Assembly (NCBI RefSeq): GCF_958298935.1 | Contig: NC_084924.1 | Coordinates: 15,411,819-15,475,818 of the forward strand | Direction of reading: 5' to 3' | DNA length: 64,000 nt | Source: Phragmites australis | Taxonomy: Eukaryota; Streptophyta; Magnoliopsida; Poales; Poaceae | Shown: positions 44,470 through 54,695 of the stretch, one piece after another | Position numbering within the stretch: the first letter of the stretch is position 1 | Layout: the number at the start of each line of letters is the position of its first letter | Notes under the pieces: model-generated | The model's input: only the letters and a program-made list of their open reading frames with translations | Database searches by the model: none | What the model was told of the DNA's origin: nothing | Program-made: the position numbers and the translations under genes

Positions 44470-44905
44470 CTCTCCCGCTTCCTTGCCCTCTCAACCTCCC
44501 GAGCCTAAGCCGTGGTATGATCCTGCGTTTCCTTTCTCATGCGTTCTTCTTCCTGCCGCTTCAGGCGTAGTTCCTCTTGCTGTTGTTCGTACTCCCGACG
44601 TGCGTAAGCTTCCCTCCTCCACCTCATGGTCATGTCAACCCACTACTTCTGGTTCTTAGTTTGCTCAATATTGAGGTGTGTATAGGTGCACCTAATATTT
44701 GTTTAGAATCAATGCACCAGTAAGGAACGAATATATTTAAACGCCGTGCAAATAAAAAATCTGTACCTATTGGGTCCGGGCCTGCATGGCATGGTAAACC
44801 GGGGGATGCAATACATAAATGAATCGGCATATGCGTATGAAAGTATCGACTTACCTGTGCTTCCACCGATCGTCGACCGTAAGTAGCTCTCCAGGGCCAC
44901 GTGGT
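44470..44905 (-). pseudogene. GRF-type zinc-finger / coiled-coil gene remnant (MULE A)
   Basis: The minus strand reads FTMPCRPGPNRYRFFICTAF near 44790, a decayed GRF-type zinc finger (RFFxC part kept), followed by stops and then KxWVDMTMRWRREAYARREY with EQQQEELRLKRQEEERMRKE, a charged coiled coil. The homologous gene in MULE B (53880-54400) shows the same order with a clearer zinc finger. GRF domains bind single-stranded nucleic acid in known proteins; the role in MULEs is unknown to me. Several stops make it a pseudogene. Confidence 0.6.
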
Positions 44906-45219
44906 CGAAATACTCCTAACTCCGTCTGGTGCACAGCGGACAATAAGCTGCGGTGCCTCTTATCCACTGCAGGGTCAAGAAGCTCGGGGGTCGCAGGGTG
45001 CGTCATATCTGCATTTAAATGACATGTATATTAATATATTGCAATATGTAGACAAGAACAATATATATTGAATGAAAATTCACTTTACAACTATATGCAA
45101 CATGAATATATTGTGACATGTACTTACAAATGAAAGGTTAAAATGCTAGACAGTGAAGTACAAATAAAACAGCAAGGTACGCTAAATACAATCACACTAG
45201 AACGCGTCGCAATACTCAC

Positions 45220-45995
45220 TTACACAACATGTGCATTTTTAGGACAATACTTGTACGTATGACCCGTTTTATTGCATTGGCTGCATCGCTTGACCCTAGG
45301 ACCCGCCTCAGATTCATCCATATCGTTGTGAATCCGGTGAGTTTGTCGACGACCCGGTGCGTTCTTCATCATTTCCAAATAAGACACATAAATTCGTGAA
45401 GGGCCTGAATTACTTGTAAAAGTATGAACAATGTCGTAACCATACAGCTTATGATTCCAGGTGTTCAGTATCTGATCCTTCATGAAATACTTTGAAACAT
45501 ATTACCTGGGAAGCATATTATGCTCTGCACATGTAGCTATCACATGTGTACCAGGTTTGTGAAGTAATTGTGGCTTCTGACACGTACAAATGCATGTCCC
45601 ACTCCTAAGCACGCACTCTTGCACATGCTGCTCACGTCTTCCACCCCTATCACGTATGCCTCAGCTAACAAAATCAGAGGCAGGCCACGTTCACAAGATA
45701 TATCTATATACTGCCTTCAAGTTGATGTGGCTTCGATCGCGACAAGCTCGCCAAAGTATCCTTGACTAGCACGGCTGAGGACAATTTTTAGCTTAAAATC
45801 ATGTTGCTACAGATCCAGTTGGAAAAACCGCATCAGCCACTTGTACACACCCGCAATGGTTCTCTTATTAGCTTTACTAAGACCCTTCATGACATAATGA
45901 AACCTAGACAGATATACACCGTTAGGACCATACCTAATTTCACCTTCACCATAATATATCTGAAAAATTAATTTATTTGCCATCCCTGAAAACAT
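45220..45995 (-). pseudogene. MULE transposase lacking its catalytic core (MULE A)
   Basis: An N-terminal piece (45995-45807) reads ANKLIFQIYYGEGEIRYGPN and ANKRTIAGVYKWLMRFFQ, like the start of the MULE B protein (MIIEIYYGECPIVLHG). About 150 bp later comes the SWIM zinc finger, ICTCQKPQLLHKPGTHVIAT (near 45560-45620), where the third Cys has become Gly, and then the C-terminal part with HTFTSNSGPSRIYVSYLEMM and the zinc knuckle CSQCNKTGHTYKYC (45240-45290), complete in its four ligands. The whole DDE region (about 300 residues in MULE B) is absent, so this is an internally deleted element that would depend on another copy. Stops and frame changes occur near 45720 and 45510. Confidence 0.82.
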
Positions 45996-46640
45996 TCACA
46001 AATATAACCAATGTTAAGACCGATGAACTATATTTCTGAGTATCGAGACTAAAAAAATTACTGACACCGATTCGTGCCTAACAATAGGTTCTTCAATAAT
46101 ACCTCTAACCAAACTAACCTACAATTATTACTCTATACAATCTACATTTAATAGCTATCTTACCATGTCGGAGTAAATATTGACTATATACTAGCATTTT
46201 CTAAACCCTAAACCCTAGGTCATACCGTTAAACCCTTGGCCATACAGTGCTAATCCCTATATCACACAATGCTACCCTACAATTATTACTCTGCATAATC
46301 TACATATTCAAAACTACCATACTACAAATAATATTATGTATTTAATTGCTATCCTACCATGTCGTAATTAATATTGACAATATTCTACTAAATGCAACAT
46401 TTTCTAAACCCTAGATTATACATGTCTAAACCCTATGTTATATAGTGCTACTTTACTTATTAACAACAATAAAAGTATACAAGAAATTACCGAAAAGTGC
46501 TCTTCAAATCCGCAGATCAAATGCAGCAGGACTTCGCCGCGCTCTCTTCCTCTCTCCTCCTCTCTTCTCCTCTCCTCTCTTCTTCAGAGATTTCTCTTTT
46601 TTCGGATTAAAATGAGAATTTCTCCTCAATTTTCAGGCTT
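45996..46640. other. MULE A right internal region with telomere-like repeats
   Basis: AT-rich DNA with several AAACCCTA units, including two in tandem at 46203-46219 and single ones near 46231, 46408 and 46430. It lies upstream of the transposase start, so it may be the promoter side; the telo-box motif occurs in plant promoters. No ORF is supported. Confidence 0.45.
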
Positions 46641-47043
46641 TTACAGAGAAGGGAGGAGGTGGGGGCGGGCAGGGCAGCCACCTTACCGCCCCCTGAGAGG
46701 GCAGCAATGGCCCTAACCGCCCTCTCAGGGGGCGGTAAGAGTAGTGCGCGGGTGGGAAGCCCCTACCCGCCATCTGAGAGGGCGGTTAGGGCCCTTGCCA
46801 CTATCTTAGGGGGGGGGGGTTAGGTCACTCACCCTCTCAGGAGGCGGTAAGCCTTTCTAACCGCCCTCTGAGAGGGCTGGGCTGCAGGCGTCTATTTTTA
46901 CAATTATTGCGATGAAGAATCTATTTATTTAAATTTTTAATTAAAAAATATAAAAATCGGAGGGGAGGCACAGACAGCGGTGAGCCTGGTGTTTCCTAGG
47001 TTCGGGCCTCGGGGGGTGCTGCAGCCCCCTCCTGGATCCGCCC
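46640..47043. repeat. Right terminal inverted repeat of MULE A with perfect hairpin
   Basis: Contains a perfect 21-bp inverted repeat: 46682-46702 and 46719-46739 with a 16-base loop. Further GAGAGGGCGGTTAGGG-type units in both directions run to 46885, followed by the 40-bp segment shared with the left end (46903-46942). The outer end GGATCCGCCCCT is at about 47043. Confidence 0.75.
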
Positions 47044-50000
47044 CTATTTACATCTGTCTATCTACCATCATGTTTCGATCGACAAGTTACAAATTTCATC
47101 AGCTTAAGTAGGAGTGCATTTGCCACTTTCCAAAAGGAAGTGTTTGATATGAACTATTCAGTTATCTATCTAGAACAACAAAATGTTGGGATGAATTGGT
47201 TCGTACGTGAATTCAACATGATTTCTATGTCCAAGATCTGATGGTGATACCTACGTCATCCTAAACATGCTATAGGTGGAATGGAAGTGACTAGTCATCA
47301 GTTGAAGCCGCCGCTGCTTATGGCCAGGCCGTTGCCTCCCTGGCATTGCTCTAAGCCGGTCGAAACCTAACTCCGGCGAAGCTCGCCAGAGAGGAAAAGG
47401 ATGCCATCGGCCAGACACAAGAAACATAACGTACCGATGCTTTTGAAATTTTCACTCAAGTGAGCATTAGAGAATTGAATCCGCCATTTTAACAGTAAGG
47501 GACAACTGCTGTGGAGACGCCGATTGTCAACTCAGAACAAAGTGTTGTATGAGTTAACTTTTGCAGTTTTCTTAACCATTTAGGCTGCGTGACGTGTTGA
47601 GTTAATGTTTTCTTTCGGTGCGTCCTACCTGGATTTGTTTTGCTACTTGTATTTCCTTTAGTAGTGTTTCACTTTTGGGCCGTGTGTATTCCCTTAACCT
47701 TGAAACTAATGACAAAACTCTTGCCATAGTTCTTATTTTGAAGTTCAAAATCTTTTGAGGAATCGAACTGATAAATGCAAGTCAGCACTAAAATTTTCAT
47801 GAAACTTGGTCCGTTGACCATCCTCTCCATCACTAACAAGAACTAATCTACTTGAACACCATGGTGCACCCCAAGGATTTATTCCACAATTATTTTCTTG
47901 GGAGGCATTCCCTCAGGTCATAAAAAAATATCGTTCTAGATATTGACACGGTCATCAATACATTACTTTGACTACTAATTCCTAATATAAAATATATACA
48001 TTATATAGCAAAGCTGTATATTTTAAAACTGCTTTTCAAAGCAAACCTAGCTATACTATTTTCAAAAGTTCCATTGCAATATTTAAAAAGATATTGATGA
48101 TCAAAATTAAAACGTGTTGATTGCGCACAACCCAAAACTACACTTTTTTTTTTTGACAGGATGGATTACCTGTTTATCACTGACAAGAACTAATTATATT
48201 CTTGGATCGATAGAGAATCATAATCCATCGATCCTTTTTCTCTTCACGTGTTGCTCCTGAGGAAGGTACGCTCTCGGGATCACCAACTCTGCAAGGTATC
48301 CTCCACACATGTGGTCTCTGTTCTGTAAAGTAAGCGTACATGAAAGAAAAGCCGGCGAGACAAAGAAGGCAAAGTAATCTTAGCACAGAGCTGTTGGACA
48401 TGATCTGTACTGCAAGACCCTTGCAAGGTAAGCATCAGCCAATCATGCTGCCTTTTTTTCTATATTTTTTCCACGTCGAAGGCATCTTCTCTGAAGAAAC
48501 GAAGAGAATTGGAAACTCGATCGTTCGTGATATGTATCTCCATCTCAGCCATGTAATGCAAGAATTCAACCAATTGTGCTTGTGGCCTAGGTAATCAGCA
48601 GTGAATGTTCGCAAGGTTATTAAAACTTGTACAGTGGCTAACCAGCTCATTCCATGCAGAGGAGCATTGTGAATAATTCCTAGCTAACCCAGTGGATTAG
48701 TAACATAAGCCAACTGGCTCGCGATGTCTCTCCCTGTGCGCGAGATTCAGACAGCACCTGCTTTCCAACCTATTCAGCCTTTCTTTATGTTGCTTAAATC
48801 ATTTGGTCTGCAGTATCTTTCAGCCAGTTCTCTGAACATTTTTTTTTATGTTTGTGAAGTCAGGCACGGATCCTGACGAGTGCTACCTTATCGTAGTTTC
48901 GCTTAAACAGGATGGTACTACAGATCTACTGACATCGTTCAGATAGAAAGTTCACGTTTAAGACCGTCGTCGACCGAAATTTGAAAGATAGAATGAGCTT
49001 TCAATCCATCATAACGAACCATGCGTAGTTTTCCTAAAAAAAAGCCATGCGTAGTGCCGGCAAGAATATTCAAACAGCACAAGCACTCGATTTGGTCTAA
49101 AGGGAATTCAAGTTTGGATTATGAGCCAAACCAGTTCAAAACCCTGCATGCATTGCCCAAGTGAGTGAGCGATCCATCTCATCCCGTCCTGAATGTTCTC
49201 GTACGGCAAAACAACGTTCAAATCCATGTTTTGTACTGAATAAATTGGAAACCCCACAAATTGAATGAGGGACGCTCTTGCTGCCTCCTGCCCTGACTCC
49301 TGCCGGCCCCCCTTCTCCACAGGCATTACCATGCCACTACCCCCCCCCCCGGGCGTGCCTGCCACCCACAAAATGTCCAGTCTTGCACATTAAAACCACC
49401 ATGTCTGTACACCATTTTTAAACTTACTGATCGGAGGCTTCTCCATGAGCTCTACGGTGATCTTTGGATGAGCCGTGATAAGAGAAAAGAGAAATACTAG
49501 AAAATCCTTAAAAAAAAACATCCGGCCGTTGATTTTGGTGGATCCTTAGTAAGTTTGAATCACAAACAATAGATCCAAATAGACTTTGGGCTGACTTAAT
49601 AATAGCTAACTTAAGAAAGACCCAATACGATTATAGACAATCGAATCAGACCCATCTACAATAATCGGCTTAAGAAAGGTGCCAAAAAGGGCCAAAACAA
49701 TGTAAATAGCCTTCTACGGCCTATTTACGAAAGGAATAGAAATTAGGTACAGCCACGTCAGGGCTAATTAGCTAGTATAGCTAATCCGGGCAACCTAGCG
49801 AGCATCACCGTGACGATCCATCCGGCCCGTAGATTTCTTCATCCGATGGCCGTGATACCAGAAGAAGATGGTATGCTCACATTTGCTAGATCATCCGCAG
49901 TATCAAAATAATTGTGTACCGTAGCTCGCGAAAAGAAAGTAATGTAAAGGTTATCATCCTGATTGGCCTCGGATCATGTGCTCGAAAGCTTGCTTATGGT

Positions 50001-50798
50001 GGTTAAAAAGGGTCAGATTTGTGAGTTGTGCCATGTGTGTCTGGCCTCCAGCTGACTGATAATTATAACTTTCGAACGGCAAATCGGAGTGCTGTGGCAG
50101 TAAGTTGTGAAGTGCTGTGGAGATTAGTCACCACATGCATGCAGCTCTGACCAGAACTTGGATTCTCTTATAGATTAACCACAGTCAAAGCTACCCATCG
50201 ATCATATCGTGGTGTCATCCTTATCAGTAGAAAAAGTTTCCATTTTCTAAAATTAAAAAAATTAATCTCACCACTTTGCTGCCAAAAGCGCCAAGGGCAA
50301 TGGAACAGCATTTCTTCCGAAAAGGTTGCTTCATTTGGTTGAAATCGGAGTGAAATATGAAGTAGCATGCATCGATCGGCCAGACCTGCACAATGGTTGA
50401 AACAAATGAAGCCTGCACCCTGAAAATTCCATCAAGATACGCGACGTGGATGCATGCTGCAAACGAACCATGAGCGCGCGCGCCATGGACGTCCGTACCT
50501 GGATCCCCTGCTCCTGCTGGCTGCTGGCCTTAGTTATTACAGGCGTGATCTGCAGTGCCCAGCGCTGCGTCGCACATGGCGCTGTGCCTGCCCCTGCCCG
50601 CTGCCGGCGTAATATATTCCATTCCCGTTTGCCTCCACTGCACTGCACTCCATTCCTCCGCAACGTAGCTGGCACATGGCGGACCGCGGTGCTTTGCGTC
50701 TTCTCCGCTGTAAGCCTGCAATGCCGAGACTGCATGGCGGGCCGCGCGGTGCAGTTCTGCTAGTGGGTCTGTGAGAGCCTGTTATTCTGATCCAGCGG
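47044..50798. other. Intergenic region upstream of the IQD gene
   Basis: Mostly AT-rich and without domain-bearing ORFs, apart from the small frame at 48177-48401. A C11 run lies at 49340-49350. The last 350 bp are CpG-rich and should hold the IQD promoter and 5' leader; an AATATATT at 50611-50618 is a weak TATA candidate. Confidence 0.5.
48177..48401 (-). CDS. 74-aa ORF with signal-like N-terminus, hypothetical
   Basis: ATG at 48401 on the minus strand. The start MSNSSVLRLLCLLCLAGFSF looks like a signal peptide or membrane anchor; the rest (MYAYFTEQRPHVWRIPCRVG and a charged tail with EEKKDRW) is short and unlike known peptide-hormone families I can recall. Codon bias is weak. It could be a small secreted protein, an exon of a longer gene, or a random frame. 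Confidence 0.25.
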   Translation of the reverse strand: MSNSSVLRLLCLLCLAGFSFMYAYFTEQRPHVWRIPCRVGDPESVPSSGATREEKKDRWIMILYRSKNIISSCQ

Positions 50799-52404
50799 AT
50801 GGGCAAGGCGGGTAGGTGGCTCAGAAGCTTCCTGCCGGGCAGGAAGGAGAAGGACAGGGGCAGGGACAAGGCCGGGGCGCTCGGGCCGGCGGCAGAGCCG
50901 GACCAGGCATTGGCGCTGCCGCGGACGATTACGACGCCGGCGTCGACGCCCGGCGCCAAGGAGAAGAGAAGATGGAGCTTCCGGCGCCCGGCGGCGTCGC
51001 CCGGGTCGTCGAAGGACGCGGCCGCGCAGGGGCGGCTCGCGCCCTACGGGTTCTTGGAGCCGCGGGTGGACCCGGACCAGCACGCCGTGGCGGTGGCCAT
51101 CGCCACCGCGGCCGCGGCCGAGGCGGCGATGGCGGCCAAGCAGGCCGCCGCGGCCGTCTTCCGGCTCCCGGCGTCCGCGCCGGGGTCCAAGCGGACCGTC
51201 ATCGGCATTGAGGAGGCCGCGGCGATCAAGATCCAGTCCATCTTCAGATCCTACCTGGTGAGTCCCTAGGTCTCGTGCATTGACCTCGTTCGATCGGTTC
51301 TTGGTTTGGGTGAGGTGACGTGTCTGAATGATGGAGCACTTGTTTGTGCGTTTCTTGGGACGCGCGCGCCGCAGGCGAGGAAGGCGTTGTGCGCGCTGAG
51401 GGGGCTAGTCAAGCTGCAGGCGCTGGTGCGCGGCCACCTCGTGCGGCGGCAGGCGAGCCACACCCTGCGCTGCATGCAGGCGCTCGTCGCCGCTCAGAAC
51501 AGGGCTTGCGCGGCGCGCCTCCGGCTCCTCGAGGACGAGAAGCCGATCCGGACGCCGCGGACGACGCCGAGCCGGCGCTCTCCGCACCACCACCGCTTCC
51601 GGCACCAGCAGGTACGCGACGATCGATCCGACGTTGTTGATACTCGATTCGATACAACTTGCCATCGGAATCAGAGCAGGGGAGAACTGAACGGAGTTTG
51701 ATTGTGCGTAGGAGATGGAGGACAACGTCAAGATCGTGGAGGTGGACACAGGCGGCGGCGGCGTGCACGGCACGCCCATGACATCCCGGCGCAGCAGCTG
51801 CTACGCGACGCCTCTGTGCCGCACGCCGTCCCAGAACGAACTGTACCAGAAGATCTCGCCGACGCCCTCGGCGCTGACCGACGCCAGCGCACGCACATAC
51901 AGCGGCCGCTACGACGACTTCTCCTTCGCCACCGCGCGGACCAGCCCCTACCACTACCCGACGTCAAGGCAGGAGCACTACCACGCGGGCGCGGACAGGC
52001 CGGCGTCCCACGCCGCCGACCACCCGCTCTTCTTCCCCAGCTACATGGCCAACACGGAGTCGTCGCGGGCCAAGGCGCGGTCGCAGAGCGCGCCACGGCA
52101 GCGGCCCTCGCTGTCGTCCGCCGCAGCCGAGGTGCCGTGGGAGAGGCAGCTGAGCGGCCGGCGCAGGACGTCGATGGAGGGGCAAGCGCAAGCGCGCGGG
52201 CCGGTGCCGAAGTGCGGCCCCGTGCGCGTGCAGCGGTGCTCGTCGCAGGCGAGTGCGCCCCCGGCATGCCCCTGGGGCGCGAGGCTGGACAGGTGGAGCG
52301 CGTCGGTCCACGACAGCGAGTGCAGATCGACGAGCACCGTGATGACAGCCGCCACCACCACGTACCGCTGGTCGCTGGCCACGGATAACGCCGGCATGGC
52401 ATGA
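50799..52404 (+). CDS. IQ67-domain (IQD) calmodulin-binding protein, 3 exons, 462 aa
   Basis: Three exons: 50799-51257, 51375-51611 and 51712-52404, with GT/AG introns (donors GTGAGT and GTACGC; acceptors GCCGCAG and GCGTAG). All junctions are phase 0, giving 462 residues. IQD proteins bind calmodulin and act as scaffolds at microtubules, membrane or nucleus. The N-terminus [17 protein letters not shown] is typical of the family. The IQ67 region (about residues 137-203) contains [36 protein letters not shown] and [18 protein letters not shown], and intron 1 lies inside the first IQ motif, the hallmark intron of the family. The C-terminal third carries [20 protein letters not shown] (about residues 342-361), the DUF4005 signature. 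Basic, Ser-rich linkers make up the rest. Exon 1 and exon 3 are very GC-rich. No break is seen, so this should be a working host gene. The subgroup within the family is not certain. Confidence 0.95.
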
Positions 52405-52830
52405 CGACCTCGCTGACTGGCACTCTACCTCACATGGTTTCTGAAGCAGGAAGAGAAAATGCTGCTGTGTGCCTGTAGGGACAACAGGTTGCTGCTGAGT
52501 ACTGAATTTTGTGTGACCTAGTTAACAGTAGAGGAAGCTGGGCTCGAACTCTGCAAGTTTCTGTAATCTGCATAAGTGATGTTACTAGGATTTGGTGACA
52601 CCTTGGTGTTTTTTTGCGTGCCAAGAATCAAACACAGGACTCTTTTCGTAAGAACTTCTATTTCTCTCGGCGATCTGCTGTGATATTCGAATCTGTCAAG
52701 TCCTGGTCGTTTCGGACTCAGCTGAAGCAGGAAAAATCAAAGAAGTTTCAGTGTCTTGTTGCTATTTTTTCAAAGAACTCGATAGAATAGCTGTATGTTA
52801 TATTAAGAGTATAAGAGGTATACTCTAAAA
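52405..52830. other. IQD 3' region
   Basis: AT-richer DNA after the IQD stop codon, expected to hold its 3' untranslated region. No canonical AATAAA was identified close by. No other gene is seen. Confidence 0.45.
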
Positions 52831-52839
52831 TAGGATGAT

Positions 52840-53045
52840 AAAAAAAGTTAAGGTGTCCATCCAGCAGAGAAGAGAGAACGGATCCCTTGCTCCGAAGGAG
52901 GGCGATCCCATGAAAAAGAAAAAGGATGACCTATTCTTACAAAATTAGGTAGGCGCCTCGCTTTTCCTGCTAAAGCCCAAAGGTTAGCTTCGTCCTTTAT
53001 CCGCTTCTGGAAGTTCAGTGTCTTGTTGCTATTGACTGAGCAGTG
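52840..53045 (-). pseudogene. LINE 3'-end remnant
   Basis: The minus strand reads NFQKRIKDEANLWALAGKAR near 53010-52950, close to the IKEEA-LW-LAGAK ending found in plant LINE reverse-transcriptase proteins, then a stop shortly after. The sequence further left may be its 3' untranslated end. No poly(A) tail is visible. Confidence 0.4.
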
Positions 53046-53330
53046 ACGGAGCGTGTTGCTGCTGTTGAGTGAGTAGTGAGTGCCAGCTGAAACTATTAGC
53101 AGTACAAAGCTGAGCGCTGTCATTGATTAGATAAAAAGAGCGCCCTGTTGTCAGCAAACAGAGGCCAAAATCTAAAAATAGTTAATATATATCACTGTAT
53201 TTATCAAAATAGATAACATGCCAGCATATTTATGAATTTATCATTTATATTCGGTATCTCGTTCACTAAAAACTCGATTTTGGTACCTGAGGAACCGAAA
53301 AATAGTGGGCTCGGTATTATTCGGCACATG

Positions 53331-53423
53331 AGGTACCGAATACGGTACTGTGCACCATATTTGGTACCTTAGGTGCCGAAAACGCCCTGTATTCGATGGT
53401 GCACAGTGTCGTATTAGGTGCCG
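53331..53423. repeat. Hairpin, 28-bp imperfect arms, candidate MULE B terminal repeat
   Basis: The arms 53331-53358 and 53396-53423 are inverted copies with about five mismatches; the best-matching part is ATGGTGCACAGT. GGTACCGAA/GGTGCCGAA units occur four times between 53283 and 53423. The layout resembles the hairpin-bearing ends of MULE A, though the sequences differ. Confidence 0.6.
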
Positions 53424-53879
53424 AATACAGGTTAGCGGTCTTGTCATTGCTCCTGCGTGTTGATGTTGTCCGCGTCTTGCTCATTAGGTCATATAGCAGT
53501 ACTGACCAATATCTGTTCTTGTGTCGGCAGCGGCGTGCTGCTACTGCAATTTTGTTTCGACCTAATTTTGTTGATATTTCTTTATTCTCTTAATGTAAAT
53601 TTATGTGAGTAATTTTTTAGTGAACAATAGTAGTTGTGAGCACAATTATCATATAACCCGGCACAGATGTTACATACGCTGATAAATATTACATGGGACA
53701 TGAGGTTTTTCGACGCTACGTGAATGGACCCTAACTATAAAGAGATGACGACAACAAATGTTGGCATATACGGTATGTCTAAAGGCTAACTTAATAGCGT
53801 GCCTTAGTGAATGAAAATAGACCTAATTACAATATATGCTCTCTACTAAGTGCACTTAGGATATTTGCCCTTTCACAGA

Positions 53880-54400
53880 GCATCGGAGTCCTCCACCGTA
53901 GCACGACGGGCCCTCTCCAGCTTCCTTTCCATCTCTTCTTCACGAGCTTCATCCGCGGCGCTCCTGCGCTGCCTTCCTCATGCGCTACTCCTCCTGACGC
54001 TTGAGCCGTAGTTCTTCCTACTGTTGGTCGTACTCCCAGCGTTCGTACACTTCCCTCCTCCACTGTATGCTCATGTCTACCCACCACTTCTGGTGCTCAG
54101 TTTACTCCATGTCCATCCATTCCATGAAGTCATAGATGGTGGAGAAGACTGGACTAACGAAACAAGATGGGAGATTAGTAAGACAGTGCATGAAATCGTA
54201 TGAAAAGTGTCACATGAGTGATCTATGTCGCTATACCGGCATGTACTCATACGGTCCATATTAAGACTTATCGTACTGGTAGTTGGCACACATGAAGAAG
54301 TGTAGGCCATAGGTGTAGGAGATGTCCTGGGACTCGCTAAGCCTACACGGGTTACCACAGAAGCACATCGGTGGTTCGACCCCCTAGGGGATGAAAATCT
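53880..54400 (-). pseudogene. GRF zinc-finger / coiled-coil gene 1 (MULE B)
   Basis: The minus strand reads EPPMCFCGNPCRLSESQDIS, then YTYGLHFFMCANYQYD, a GRF-type zinc finger (C-x-CG ... FFxC), then in other frames CDF and EWMDME, with HQKWWVDMSIQWRREVYERW and EELRLKRQEE as a charged coiled coil. This layout is common in grass transposon-linked proteins. Stops at the KSx site and in the coiled coil, plus frameshifts, show it is dead. Confidence 0.65.
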
Positions 54401-54695
54401 CCCAATATTTCTTCGGTGAGCTTAGTGGAGCTGAGGAAGACATTGCAATTGAGAGAGCTAAGGAAGGAGTGATCTATCCATGGTTGAAGGTGGGGTTATT
54501 TATGGTGGTTGGAGACTGGTGCATGGACTGAGTGCATGTCATGGGAGGGGTCTGAAGCATGGGATTCTCTATGAAAATTGAAAAAGTTGTGGCATTGATG
54601 TTTAGCATAGATTCCCTGTGAAAGCTGTTGCCTGGTATGGTCATTTCATTCTACAAAAGTTCAACAAGGATTTATTATTACCTCTACATGGAAGG

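Larger units (their letters stand above)
42550..47043 (-). mobile_element. MULE A: Mutator-like element with long inverted repeats
   Basis: The ends are inverted copies: 42632-42671 and 46903-46942 match at 37 of 40 positions, and the outermost parts (CAGCGGCAGAGCCAG at left, GGGGCGGATCCAG at right on the minus strand) are related. Inside, on the minus strand, are the remains of a MULE transposase (45220-45995) and a GRF zinc-finger gene (44470-44905). A solo LTR (43295-44359) is inserted. No certain target duplication was found, so the outer ends are approximate. It is related to MULE B in the last third of the window: the DNA around 44400-44680 resembles 53850-54110. Confidence 0.8.

Noticed and set aside
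46676..46890. CACTA-type subterminal repeats
   Set aside because: The repeated palindromic units resemble those of CACTA elements, but the encoded SWIM finger and MULE N-terminus, and the lack of CACTA ends, favour a MULE.
49340..49350. C11 homopolymer as a special structure
   Set aside because: A single run with no partner; likely a simple repeat.
51702..52388. Alternative plus-strand frame over IQD exon 3
   Set aside because: It is out of phase with the splice sites and has no family signature; the frame joined to exon 2 carries the DUF4005 motif.
51728..52423. Long minus-strand frame opposite IQD exon 3
   Set aside because: A shadow of GC-rich coding DNA; Arg/Ser/Ala-rich with no domain, while the plus strand gives a recognised family.
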